Source of the DNA: Onthophagus taurus
Lineage: Eukaryota; Arthropoda; Insecta; Coleoptera; Scarabaeidae
Assembly (NCBI RefSeq): GCF_036711975.1
Contig: NC_091976.1
Location: 31,558,001 to 31,622,000 of the forward strand
Reading direction: 5' to 3'
DNA: 64,000 nucleotides
Positions within the stretch are counted from its first letter, which is position 1. Each line of letters opens with the position of its first letter. This document shows, in pieces, positions 33,479-45,700 of the stretch. A program made the translations under genes and the position numbers. A model generated the notes under the pieces. It saw only the letters and a program-made list of their open reading frames with translations. It was not told where the DNA came from and searched no databases.

Positions 33479-34849
33479 TTAATATTGTTCGAAAACATCA
33501 AAAAGATAATTATAAACGTATTCAGTTGCGTTCTTTCCAAAAAGGAAATCGATGTGACTGAAAGTTTTATGTTCGACCAAATGATCCAAAACGACATTAC
33601 CAAGTTCGCTCTTAGTTCTGGCAGCATCCTAATAAAAAAAAATGGTTTCAAAATTTATCAAAGTTAATCATAAATTAATCTTACCGTTAAATGAACCAAC
33701 CAATCATTAGCTGAATAGAAGAAAGCAACTGGAGCACTAACTTTACCAAGATCGTAATCTGGTGGGGTAGCTTGACCGTAAATATTTAAATTTTGAACCA
33801 TTCCAAAATCGTATTTTCTAAAGAATCCTTCTTTGATGCTTTGGGCGTAATGGACGTATTGGCGAATTGATGCTCCAGCTGGTGCGTTTGACATCATAAC
33901 AGGGATCATGTTCTAATTTTAAAATAATTAAAATAAATAAATAAATTTTAAGTAAATTAACTTACAGCATCCATTTGATCATAACTGAAACCGGTGAAAA
34001 TAAACATTAAGTTGGAACAAATTTCTTGGTATGGAATTCCTTCATCGCAGAAAGTTTTTCCAATTGTATCAATGAGACTTGAGTGAGGTCCCAATTCCCA
34101 GATTGAATATTCATCGAAATATGGCAATAAATCTTCCCAATAAGGAGATAAAATCCTATAAAGTGGACTAAGTAAATTGGGGATATAAGCGGCTGGTGCC
34201 AAAGCGGCCATAAGTCTAATTTTATCGTTATATTCGGGTTTTTCAGCTCCCATAACAAAGAATGAGGTTGTTCCTTGAGAATGTCCGATATAGAAAATTT
34301 TTTCTTGTTGAGTAGTTTCGGTGATGTAATCAATCATAGCTGGAAGATCGATTGTCCCAATTTCATTCCAACTGAACAACCAGAAATCTTGAAGTTCAGG
34401 ATCTAAAGTTGTGTGATTTCTAGACCAAGTAGTTCCTCTGGCATTTCCCAACCAAACATCATAACCTCTTTCGGCTAAATGATAAGTAAGACTTCTTCCA
34501 GGTCCCATATTAACGAAATCAGCCGCACTACTACCAAGACCGTGCATAAGTAAAACAACGGGTTTATTTTGAACATCCTCGTTAATTCCTGGGGAATATG
34601 GAACTCTTTGCATACCCAAAATGTAACCATCGGGTGTGGTTACGTGATGCACTTCAACTGGGTAACCTTGTCTTTCTAACATTTCAACCTAAAACATTTT
34701 TTTTTTAATCATTGTGATTCTAAAATTTTTATATTTTTACTTACAACATTGAGACCCCAATCTGGGTGAAGTCTTGATGATCTGGTTAATCCTCCAAGAG
34801 TACCTTGAAGGCAAATTAACCCAAATACGATCCAACTTGTCGAAGCCAT
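33479..34849 (-). CDS. Acid lipase 5 (gastric/lysosomal lipase family)
   Basis: Minus-strand exons: 34849-34745, 34688-33966, 33912-33685, 33628-33479; GT-AG, frame intact, 401 residues. Signal peptide: MASTSWIVFGLICLQGTLGG. Landmarks: RQGYPVEVHHVTTPDGY, oxyanion MHGLGSS, GNARGTTWSRNH, elbow GHSQGT (Ser near residue 174), Asp in YSANDW, His in FSHIDFLFGKNATE. It belongs with lipases 6 and 7: they share RNHT, ND or YD followed by Trp after the Asp strand, the uninterrupted exon across HYAQ...YDFG, and a 228-bp penultimate exon. Coding sequence is less AT-rich than in lipases 1-4, a possible sign of higher expression. Likely an extracellular digestive or storage-lipid lipase. Confidence 0.95.
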
Positions 34850-34887
34850 GGTTGCAAATGGAATAAGATGAAGCGATTTCGAACTCG

Positions 34888-34895
34888 CTTATATA
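34888..34895 (-). promoter_or_regulatory. TATA box of lipase 5
   Basis: tatataag on the minus strand, about 40 bases upstream of the start codon. A start site near cttcatctt about 27 bases downstream would leave a leader of roughly 20 bases. Confidence 0.65.
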
Positions 34896-34899
34896 AAAT

Positions 34900-35789
34900 T
34901 TCAAGAGTAGATAACGCGAATATTTAAGTTAAAATAAAAATCAGTTTTTGTTCAAAATAACCCCCGTGGATTGTTGAGGTTATCGATGATATCTAAAAAA
35001 CATTTGTCGATTGTGTTTATTGATTTGGGCGAAATAATGGATTACAATAAGATTCGCGATTACATTCTTAAGTGGTACTTAAGTAGGTTTAAGTGTTTAA
35101 TGTGACATGGCAACAATTATTTTTTTTTGATTTCTTCGAGTACTTTAAAAATGCGTTTTTTGTTCATTAATTTAAAATTGATTTCACGTGGGTATTAGTT
35201 GTTGTTGATTTAGAAACTAAAATAAAACATAATAAAAGATAATTGATTAATTAAAACTATTTAAAGCCCTTTTTGCAATGTCACCCCTTTAATTGTTTGT
35301 GATATTGTATTTAAATCATTTTTTTTTAGATCTTTTCAATTGGTTTCACGTGTAGATGACTTTATTTTTGTTGCAGATTTTTGCATAATATTTTTAAGAT
35401 AATGTCAAAAACAGTCTGCAACTTTAAACATTCGATTTTAATCTGTTCAATAAATAAAATCTTCACAAGTAAAGTTTTTGTAAGGATGCAGAAATTTTTC
35501 AAAAAGTCTTTGCGCTAAATCATTTGTTTGGCAACCTCATTGGTTCCTGAGTAAGATTTTGTTCATCAAGGTCCAAAACCCTGAGGTAGACTCCTTTTAC
35601 CTAATAGCTGAAAACAAGATAGGTGTTATGGTTCAGAAATAGATTTGTGTATTGAACCTAGGATCTTCCTCATTGTTAGCTCTGTGTTAATTATAAAGTA
35701 ATAATTTTCATGATCTTTTCTGCAATGCAATGGTTCTATAGTATGCTATGTTGGAAATGTCCATCATTTCAGAAGATAGAAACTAAACA
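34900..35789. other. Intergenic region upstream of lipase 5
   Basis: AT-rich and single-copy in appearance. No open frame or known repeat was recognised. It probably holds regulatory DNA for lipase 5. Confidence 0.5.
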
Positions 35790-38700
35790 GAGATGGGAGT
35801 GATAAGAACGAGAATAGTAAGAGAAGAAAGAGATTGATCACAGACTGGAAAGAAGCAAAGCAGACTTGGAAAGCGAGTTAGAATGGAAGGATCCTAAACA
35901 AAGACTTGAAATACTGGAAACAGAATGGTAGGAAAAGAAAGAGAAAAGGGAGAAATGGACTAAACGAAAAATAGTGAAGCTTGAAAAAGACTGGTGAGCA
36001 TAGAGATTAATCAGAGATTAGAAAGAGCCAAAAGAAACAAAGCAGAAAGGAGAAAGGTTGGAAACTTAAATGATAAGAACGAGATTAATGCTTGGAAAAG
36101 AAGAAGGTGACTAGAAAATGATTGTAAATGCTGGAATAAAAGATCCTGAGAATAGTAATAAAAGAAAAATCATCAAGAAATGAGCTAAACGGAAAAGGGA
36201 AAGACTTGAAAGAAACTAGTAATAGAATATATACACTGAACAGAGATTGGTGTGATAAGCAAGAGGAGCAAAAAGGAGAGAGGTTGGAAAGAGACTGTAA
36301 CTGGAAGGAGGAAACTAAAGAGAGAGGAGTTCGGAAGGCTAAAACAACAAGAACGAGATTGATAATGGAAAATTTACAAAGCCAGAAAAGAAGGATTCTG
36401 AACACAGACTAGAAATACTGGAAACAGATTGGTAATAGAAGGAAGTGGCTGAATAGAGACAAGAAAAGCGAGAATGAAGCTAGTTATAGACGAACCAGGC
36501 TGAATAAAAACTGGATAGACAAAAAAAATGTTGGACAGAGAGGAGAACAATTTAAAAGAGACTCTAAAGGGAAGAAAAATACTAGACAGAGAAGATAGGG
36601 GTTGAATAATTACTGAAAAGAAGACAAGGATATAAGTAATCCATCATAATATTCCATTAGAGAGAAGTTAGAAAGGCTGAAACGACAAGACCGTGATTGC
36701 TAATAGAAGATTATACAAAGGCAGAAAAGAAGGAATCTGAACAGAGACTTGAAATACTGGAAACAAATTGATAACAGAAGGACGTGGCTGAACAGAGACC
36801 GGAAAGACAAGAATGAAGCTAGTTATAGACAAACCAGACTGAATAAATACTGGAAAGACAAGAAAAATGTTGGACAGAGAGGAGAAGGATTTAAAAGAGA
36901 CTATAAAGGGAAGAAGAATACTAGACAGAGAAGATAGAGGTTGAATAATGACTGAAATAAGCAAAAATCTAAGTAATCCTTCATAATATTCCATTAGAAA
37001 GGAGTTATGAAAGCTGAAACGACTAGAACGAGATTGATAATAGAAGACTATACAAAGGCACAAAAGAAGGATTCTGAACACAGACTTGACATACTGGAAA
37101 CAGATTGTTAACAGAAGGAAGTGGTTGAATAGATACCAGAAAGACGAAAATGAAACTAGTTATAGACGAACCAGACTGAATAAATACTGGAACGACAAGA
37201 AAAATGTTGGACAGATAGGAGAAAGATTTAAAAGAGACTATAAAGGGAAGAAAAATACTAGACAGAGAAGATAGGGGTTGAATAATTACTGAAAAGAAGA
37301 CAAGGATATAAGTAATCCTTCATAATATTCCATTAGAGAGGAGTTAGAAAGGCTGAAACGACAAGACCGTGATTGATAATAGAAGATTATACAAAGGCAG
37401 AAAAGAAGGAATCTGAACAGAGACTTGAAATGCTGGAAATAAATTGATAACCGAAGGACGTGGCTGAACAGAGATCGGAAAGACAAGAAAAATGTTGGAC
37501 AGAGAGGAGAAAGATTTAAAAGGGACTATAAAGGGAAGAAAAATACTAGACAGAGAAGATAGAGGTTGAATAATAACTGAAAAGAAGCAAAAATCTAAGT
37601 AATCCTTCATTATATTCCCTTAGAAAGGAGTTATGAAAGCTGAAACGACTAGAATGAGGTTGATAATAGAAGACTACACAAAGGCAGAAAAGAAAGATTC
37701 TGAACACAGACTTGAAATACTGGAAACAGATTGGTAACAGAAGGAAGTGACTGAATAGAGACCAGAAAGGCGAAAATGAAACAAGTTATAGACGAACCAG
37801 ACTGACTAAATACTGGAACGACAAGAAAAATGTTGGACAGATAGGAGAAAGAGACTCTAAAAGAAGAAAAATACTAGATAGAGAAGATAGAGGTTGAATA
37901 AGGACCGAAAAAAAGACAAGAGTCTAAGTAATCCTTCATAATATTCCATTACAAAGGAGTTAGGAAGGCTGAAACGACAAGAACGAGATTGATAATAGAA
38001 AACATATATATACAAAGGCACTAAAGAAGGAATCTGAACAGAGACTTGAAACACTGGAAACAAATTAAAAAATTTATTTGAGAAAGTCGATATGTCCATT
38101 TTTCAAACTCCTCTTTTTGTTAACTTGCTTTTATAATATTTTTGCTTCTTTGTCAAAAAACTGTTTAACTACTTTACGTTAATATTTATCAATAGCTTAA
38201 CTAAAAATTACACCTTTCAATGGAAAGACAATTTTTTGTAATTTTCTCAAAACTGTATCTATGGGACTTATCTGGTTTCTCAAATAAGTGATTCAATTAG
38301 TAACAGAAGAACGTGGCTGAACAGAGGCTGGAAAGACAAGAAAAATGTTGAACAGATATGAGAAAGATTTAAAAGGGACTATAAAGAGAAGAAAAATACT
38401 AGACAGAGAAGATAGAGGTTGAATAATGACTGAAAAGATGACAAGAATATAAGTAATCCTTCATAATATTCCATTAGAGAGGAATTAGGAGAGCTGAAAC
38501 GATAAGAACGAGATTGATAATAGAAAACTATACAAAGGCAGAAAAGAAGGAAACTGAACCGAGACTTGAAATACTGGAAATAAATTGATAACAGAAGGAG
38601 GTGGCTGAACAGAGACCGGAAAGACAAGAATGAAGCTAGTTATAGACGAACCAGACTGAATAAATACTGGAAAAACAAGAAAAATGTTGGACAAATAGGA

Positions 38701-39135
38701 GAAAGATTTAAAAGGGACTATAAAGGGAAGAAAAATACAAGACAGAGAAGATAGAGGTTGAATAATAACTGAAAAGAAGCAAAAATCTAAGTAATCCTTC
38801 ATAATATTCCATTAGAAAGGAGTTAGAAAGGCTGAAACGACTAGAACCAAATTGATAATAGAAGACTATATAAAGGCAGAAAAGAAGGATTCTGAACGCA
38901 GACTTGAAATACTGGAAACAGATTGGTAACAGAAGGAAGTGGCTGAATAGAGACCAGAAAGGCGAAAATGAAACTAGTTATAGAGGAACCAGACTGAATA
39001 AATACTGGAACGACAAGAAAAATGTTGAACAGATATTAGAAAGATTTAAAAATGACTCTAAATGAAAGAAAAATACTAGACAGAGAAGATAGAGGTTGAA
39101 TAATGACTAAAAAAAAAGACTAGAATCAAAGTAAT
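35790..39135. repeat. Purine-rich satellite, about 335-bp higher-order unit
   Basis: The plus strand is dominated by A and G. Short units such as agacttgaaatactggaaac and agagaccggaaagacaagaa build a higher-order unit marked by aagtaatccttcataatatt near 36636, 36971, 37311, 37594, 37924, 38450, 38785 and 39128, mostly 330-343 bp apart. One unit is shortened (283 bp) and one interval is 526 bp because unrelated AT-rich DNA (about 38066-38300) lies in it. The first kilobase is more degenerate. Open frames in it give charged low-complexity peptides on plus and hydrophobic ones on minus, as expected of a purine-biased repeat, so they are not annotated as genes. Confidence 0.9.
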
Positions 39136-39588
39136 TCTTTATAATATACCATTAGTTTTTTCCATCCAACTTTCCAATCTGATTATTTTTGTTTTAGTGG
39201 CTAAATATGATATAATGAGAAAGCAGAACTTCGCACCATGATGTCAACAATAGCCATAACACGAATTATTCTAATTTGCCAAAACCCACGATGAATTCAA
39301 GAACTGTTATCTGAGCTATAATCTTTGGCGTGGAATTATTAGCCATAAACTTATCATACTTTTGAAGCAAACTATCAGGATTTTTTGAAGACCTAAAAGG
39401 AGTTCTAGGAGGAAATATGACAAAACAAAACCTACAATGATAGCATTTGTAGAATTAAATTTTGTTTAGTCATAAATTTTTTAAATTTATTTCTTTATGG
39501 AAAATCTTTTGAAAAAAGGTTTTGATGAACAAATTAAAATATCAAATTAAAACAAAAAATTTTATTAACAAATTTAAATCACACACAA
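39136..39588. other. Non-coding DNA downstream of lipase 6
   Basis: AT-rich, no repeat or gene recognised. It includes the 3' untranslated region of lipase 6. Confidence 0.5.
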
Positions 39589-41000
39589 TTAATATTTACT
39601 CATAATATCAATTATATGAACATTTAATAACGGGACAATATCGTTAGCCCACATAAAATCGACATGATTGAAGCGTTCGTCTTCATTCTTGTGCAATAAA
39701 GCTGGATTTGGCAGCTCCGAATGTAATTGTTCCACATCCTAATCAAAACAGAATAATGAAATAACCATTATTTTTGAAACATTTTTTTTACCTTAGTATC
39801 ACAAATCCAGTCGTTATCACTATAAAATAACGCAACAGGTGCTGTAATAGCGCTTATATCATAATCTGGAGTATCTTCTTGGCCGTAAATTTCGAGATTT
39901 TGTTCTGCACCAAAGTCGTAATGAGTGAATCTTTTGCTGTTAATTTCTTGGCCGTAATGGATAAGTTGGCGGTAAGAAATGCCAGCTGGGACGTTGCTCA
40001 TTAAAACGGGAAGAGTGGTCTGTTGAAATTGATTAAAGATATTAAAAAGAAGAGTTAAAATTTTAAAAATCTTACATAATTGACTTGGGGAAGATTATAA
40101 CCGCAAATCATAAAGAGTAAACTAGCACAAATCTCTTGATAATCAGCACCTTCGGCGCATAATTCGGTGATGGTGTGTGACATGGTTTCGTTGTAGCTTA
40201 ATAATTCGTACCAACCAAGTCCTTCAATGATGGTCTATAGAATAAAAAGAAATTTACACAAAATTTACTAAAAAATAATTAATTAACTTACAACAAGATC
40301 ATCAAGAACCATGGCTGCGACTTTGAAGAAAATGTTGATCATGCTAGACATATAAGCAGCTGGTCCTAAAGAAACAACCAAACGCATTTTATCATTATAT
40401 TCTGGACGATCGGCCAAAAGTACATAAGAAACTGTAGTTCCTTGAGAGTGTCCAATATAAAATACTTTGTCTTGACCATTCTTTTCAAGAATATAATCAA
40501 CTTTCGCTGCGATATCATAGTAACCAATTTCGTGCCAACTGAACATCCAGAAATCTTTCTCATCGGGATTTAAGGTGGTGTGATTTCTTGAATAAGTAGT
40601 TCCTCTAGCATTTCCTAGCCAAACATCATAACCCAAATCAGCCAAAAGGAAACCAATGGCTTTTTCTGGACCCAAACTAACAAAATCAGCTCCACTACTT
40701 AATAAACCATGCATAATTAAAACTGGGGGTTTGTTTGGTTCATCGGCATTTTTCAAACCATGGGGAATTCTGTGCATGTTTAAAATGTAGCCATCTTCGG
40801 TGGTTACCCAATGTCTTTCTAATGGGTATCCATATTTTGTAATTAATTCCAACTAAATAATGATATTAAATGTTATTTATTTTATATAAATATATTTAAA
40901 AAAAAATAATACTTACGGGGCTAAGACCAATATCGGGATGAGCTCCATAAGCGAAGCTGAAACATGCCAAAAAGGCAAGGAGTAAATGTGTACTCGCCAT
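39589..41000 (-). CDS. Acid lipase 6 (gastric/lysosomal lipase family)
   Basis: Minus-strand exons: 41000-40917, 40852-40292, 40234-40076, 40019-39792, 39738-39589; GT-AG, frame intact, 393 residues. Signal peptide: MASTHLLLAFLACFSFAYG. Landmarks: TKYGYPLERHWVTTEDGY, oxyanion MHGLLSS, GNARGTTYSRNH, elbow GHSQGT, Asp in YSDNDWICDTK, His in RFNHVDFMWAND. Exon 3 begins TIIEGLGWYELL, at about the same place as an intron in lipases 3 and 7. It sits 204 bp upstream (on the minus map) of lipase 7's last exon region, so 6 and 7 form a tight pair of tandem duplicates. Confidence 0.95.
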
Positions 41001-41044
41001 GGTTACCCAAAGAGTAATAATCTTTCGTTAATCTGCGCCCCCCG

Positions 41045-41052
41045 CATTTATA
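41045..41052 (-). promoter_or_regulatory. TATA box of lipase 6
   Basis: tataaatg on the minus strand, about 45 bases upstream of the ATG and followed by a GC-rich stretch. It lies in the 203-bp gap between lipase 6 and the stop codon of lipase 7, so the compact intergenic space must hold both the lipase 7 3' end and the lipase 6 core promoter. Confidence 0.6.
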
Positions 41053-41203
41053 AAGTATTGCAATCTGATAAAATAAGCATTGTTGTTTATAATACAAAAA
41101 CCACTTGAAAATAATTATTGAATTAAGTGGATTGGAGAAAAAAAAATCGATAACATTTAAGATTTAATCTAATAAAAATTATGATTATAAAAATAATAAT
41201 TTT

Positions 41204-42579
41204 TTAATAGTTACTCATAACACCTAAATAGTAATATTGAATAAAATTTATTGAGTTCCAAATAAAATCCATATGATTAAAAATCTCTTCAGTTATTTTC
41301 TTTTTATAAGCAACATTTGGAAGATGGAATGAAAGCTTTTCAACATCCTATAAAAAAAATATATAAAAACTTAAAAAATTATTAATATAAAAATTAATAA
41401 TTACTTTTGTCGAACAAATCCAATCGTAATCGCTATAAAATATAGCCATAGGAGCTCTAATTTTTTTTAAATCATAATCAGGAGGAGTTTTTGTACCATA
41501 TTTCTTTTTATTAATTCTTTCCCCATAATCAAATCGACGAAAATGTCCGGATTTAATGATTTGTGCGAAATGAATTGTTTGTAAATACGATATTCCAGCA
41601 GGAAGGTTTGATAAAATTGCGGGGAGGAGTTCCTTAAATAAATTAATATGTGAAATTCGTTTATTTATTTATTAATTTCTTACGTAATTCAGTAAACGAT
41701 AACTAAACCCGATGATTAAAAATAAAATCGAAGAGCAAATTTTGCTAAAAAATGCGCAAATAAATTCAATAATTTTTGAAATGTTTTTATGATGAGATAA
41801 AAATTCACCGTTATGACTTGATAAAGTTTCCTACAAAAATAATTTATTATTTATAAAATTAAGTTTTAAATTTTTACCATTAAAAAAACGGTTTCTTCAT
41901 AAAAATAATTAACAAAAAAATAAATAAACGGATTTATAATGTTTGTCATAAAAGAGCAAGGTGCTAACATCACCCCTAAATTAATCTTTTCGTTATATTT
42001 CGGTTTACTCGATAACAACACCAATAAAGTAGTACATCCTTGTGAATGCCCCATATAATGTAATTTAGCATAACCAGTTTTATCCAAAATATAATTAATC
42101 ATAGCCGGTAAATCGAATAATCCAATTTCGTGCCAACTAAATTTCCAAAATTTTTTATTTTTCGCGGATAAATCAGTATGATTTCGCGAATAAAGATTTC
42201 CTCGAGCGTTTCCCAACCAAACATCATACCCATTTTCGGCTAATATAAAAGCTATCGATTTATTTGATCCCATAACAACAAAATCTGCTGCACTTTGTAT
42301 TATCCCGTGCATTAATAACACAGGACGTCCATTTCTTGTACGATTTTTAATACCGTGTGGAATTCTAAATAACGTCAAAATGTAACCATCTTTAGTTATA
42401 ACGTTATGAGTTTCTGTTGGATATTTATTTATATGAATTATTTCTAGCTATTAAAAATAAATTTAAGAATAAGATTTATTTAAAAATATTTAAAAACTTA
42501 CAGCTGATTTACCAACATGTGGATGTTTACTAAAAATAATGTTAAGGTTCATACCAATTATTATTAAACATCGTATCAT
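41204..42579 (-). CDS. Acid lipase 7 (gastric/lysosomal lipase family)
   Basis: Minus-strand exons: 42579-42502, 42447-41878, 41830-41684, 41632-41405, 41347-41204; GT-AG, frame intact, 388 residues. The short hydrophobic start MIRCLIIIGMNLNIIFS is a plausible signal peptide. Landmarks: NKYPTETHNVITKDGY, oxyanion MHGIIQS, GNARGNLYSRNHTD, elbow GHSQGC, Asp in YSDYDWICSTK, His in IFNHMDFIW. It is more AT-rich and more diverged than its neighbour lipase 6 and has changes such as KPKYNEKINLG for the usual RPEYNDKIRL. The exon layout equals that of lipase 6. The catalytic triad is intact, so it is probably active. Confidence 0.92.
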
Positions 42580-42630
42580 TTCGGTTTATCTAAAATATAA
42601 GAAGAAATATAAGATTAATTTCATAATAAT

Positions 42631-42676
42631 AATGATATAAAATAATAAAAATACATCTTAAGTATCATAAATCGAT
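42631..42676. repeat. Direct repeat bracketing a LINE nest, left
   Basis: aatgatataaaataataaaa and the following bases to atcgat (46 bp) recur at 47066-47110 with four differences. The pair encloses about 4.4 kb of LINE sequence. Confidence 0.8.
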
Positions 42677-42679
42677 GTC

Positions 42680-42780
42680 AAACTCGACTTCTCAAAGGAA
42701 GTCAAATATTTAGGAGTAATCCTAGAGAAAACCCTCTCATGGAATGGACATTTATACAAAGCTAGATTACCCTTATGAAC
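42680..42780 (+). mobile_element. Small LINE fragment (reverse transcriptase thumb)
   Basis: The plus-strand translation reads LDFSKEVKYLGVILEKTLSW, then NGHLYKARL, the conserved segment just after the palm of Jockey/R1-like reverse transcriptases. Only about 90 bp survive. Confidence 0.65.
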
Positions 42781-45700
42781 TTATTTATTTTATTTATTTA
42801 TTTACCATTTATTGCCACAAATAAGAATACAAAATTACATAAGATACACAAGAAGAAAAAACAATAAAAAAAATAATAAGAACAAAAATATATACATAAA
42901 ATCCCACTTAAACAATATAAGCAGTATCAGCAAATGGATCATTTTATCGCACAAGCGATCTCTACCAAATGACCCAACAGAAAAAATAAAAATAATATTT
43001 ACTGAATATGGCAAGTAGTGATAATTAGATATTATTAACATTTATCACCAAATAAGATCACCAATAAGCAAGAAAAACAAAGAAAAGACAGCGGCTGAAA
43101 GAAACCAAAAAAATCTGCCGGATATCGGTTGCCAACAAGTGAGAGCAGTTGAAAAAGAGAAAGACAAAGAACAAAGAATCAGGAAACGGCCAGTTGAAGG
43201 GCAAGCAAGTGGCTCTTTAAAACATGTCTAAAATTAGCAATGTTAGAAATATTACGAATTTCAGAAGGCAGTTCATTCCACAGCGCAATCAACTGTACTG
43301 TAAATATAACATATAATAGCATTTTATTGTTTTTGATAATTACAATTTTCCCCTTAATACATCCTAATATATGTCATTAGTATATTATTTTCACCCTCTA
43401 CCCTTTTCCTCCATTTCCATACTCTCGGCTCCTCGGCCCAATCCTCCCCTCATTCATCCATTTGTCTCCTCACCCCCACAACCATTCTCATCCATCGTTT
43501 CCCCTCTCCTAAGATCTGCCCTCGGTCCAACTCCTCCTCCCTCAACTCACTGCACCCATTCAACATATGTTCTAACGTTTCCCATTCCTCCCTGCATAGC
43601 CTACACCACCTCTCCTCATCGGCCATCCAGTATCTGTTAGCTCTCTCCTCGCTTCCACAACAGAACCTAGCCACCAACTTCTTCCCTTCCTCATCTCCTT
43701 CCAATAACAAGTATCTAGACAGCCCCTCCGTAATTATGTCCCTGTACCTTTCGTTATACCTCCCCTCTTTTATTTGTGTCCTTCTTTCCTGTCTCTGCAC
43801 ATCTCGGTCCCTATCTCTCAACTCCTTCCACATCTCCCTACCCACCCTTCGTCTACTATTTATCTCAGTTACCGAGTAGCCCGCTCGTCTATAATAGTTA
43901 TCTCTGTCTCCTTTCCCATATCTGATCTTTCCCTCTCTAACTTCCCTCCAACACTCCCCCAAGATCCCGCAGTTTGGCCTCCCTTCTATTCTTTCTTCAT
44001 ATTTCACTGCTCTCCTGCCCCCCTCCACTCTGACTTTATCCACCTTTACCTCTTCCCTCACTATATACCCCGGTGTTTCTCTCGCCACCCCAAGCACCCA
44101 TCTCCAGTATCTAGCTTGCACGTCCTCCAGCATTGCCTGCTCTCTCCATCCCCATACCTCTGCTCCATACATCATCACACTGCTAACCAGACCTTCAAAC
44201 ATAATCTTCCTCGCTGCCACATTCCTTCCAAAGACTCTCTTCCCCCAACCCCATACTTGTCCCATCACCTTGTTCGCCTTTTTTGCCATAGCTATCACAT
44301 GCGACCCCTCCCTGTTGTCCTCCCTGAACACATACCCCAAGTAAGTATACTCCCTAACCTCCTCGATCTTTTTCCCCCCCCCCTTACAAAACTTCATCAT
44401 CCTTGTCTTCCCCCCATTCACTTCCAGCCCTTTCCCCCTAAAATATCTTTCCAATGTCTTTATCATATCTTTCATCTCCGCCGCTTCTCTCGCCATGACC
44501 ACGATGTCATCCGCGTATGCTAACATATGCACCTTTCTACCTCCCACCACCAACCACCAACTGTACTGTAAATGATCTGTGATAAATTTCAGTGCTATGA
44601 ACAGAAAATGTAAGAATACTATCAGAACGTGAACGAGTAGCAAGCTTATGAGTTGATAATTGCTGGAACCTATCTGATAAGTACTTTGGGGTGCAGTTAT
44701 GAAGGATTTTAAATAAAATGGTTAATAAACATCCCTCACAGGTTAATATCTGAATGTAGATCAATTTACCCAGAAGAGTCACTGAGAGATCGGGATAAAC
44801 CGCGTCTGCATAGTCGAAGTGAGGAAATATAAGTGAGTAGCAAAGATTATGACGGACCACCGGAGGAAGAGAGCAGCGAAGTCTTTTTAAAGAGTGGAAA
44901 CAAGTATAAACTTTTCTGCAAACATGTTGAATTTGTTTCCAAGACAGTGCAGAATCCAAGATTTTTAACTGTGTCAGAAAACCGTATGACATTTCCATCC
45001 AGCATCAAATCACTAATCCAGCAGGTAGATGGATTAATCTTACCAAGTAATTGACGAGTTTCAAACACAACAGCTTGCGTTTTAACTGAGTTCAACTGAA
45101 GTCCGCATCTCCGAGACCAGTTCAAGACCTTAGATAGTTCGTTATTAAGTCGCACAATAGATTCCGGAAATTCAGCAACAGTTGTAGTAGTATATATAGA
45201 TAGAGATATAATTAGTAACAGTATTGCAGTACACTGCCTTGAGGAACACCACATTTGATTGCACAAACAGGAAAAATTAAAGAGTTAGCGCGTACGCACA
45301 AGGAGCGATGGGAAGGTAATATTGAAACCAAGAAACACAGGAGGGAGTGAATCCGTAGGCAGAAAGAGACGCCAAAAGAAGACTGTGGTCGACAGAATCA
45401 AAAGCCTTGCTGAAATCGTGCAGGCATATCTAATATCATCAGTAACTTTAATGAAAGCAGTAGTTGTACTACGCCCACTGCAAAAACCCGATTACAATTC
45501 ATTGTGTAAATTAAACCTCTCTAGAAATCCTTGAACCTGTAAATAAACTAAGCGTTCAAGAGCTTTTGATAGTACGGATAAAATTGAAATCTGACGGAAA
45601 TCAGTGTTACATGAAGAGGATTTGGGTGTGGAAACGACATGAGCAACCTTCCAGACAGAGGGAAATAAAGACCACTCAAAAGAAAAGTTGAAGATATGAG

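Noticed and set aside
36200-38800. Open frames of 60-137 codons on both strands of the purine-rich satellite
   Set aside because: They follow the repeat unit, are low-complexity, and have no start context, signal or family motif. They are by-products of base bias.
43371-44523. Plus-strand ORFs rich in Pro, Ser, Leu and His
   Set aside because: They are antisense to the nested LINE reverse transcriptase on the minus strand, which has all expected motifs.
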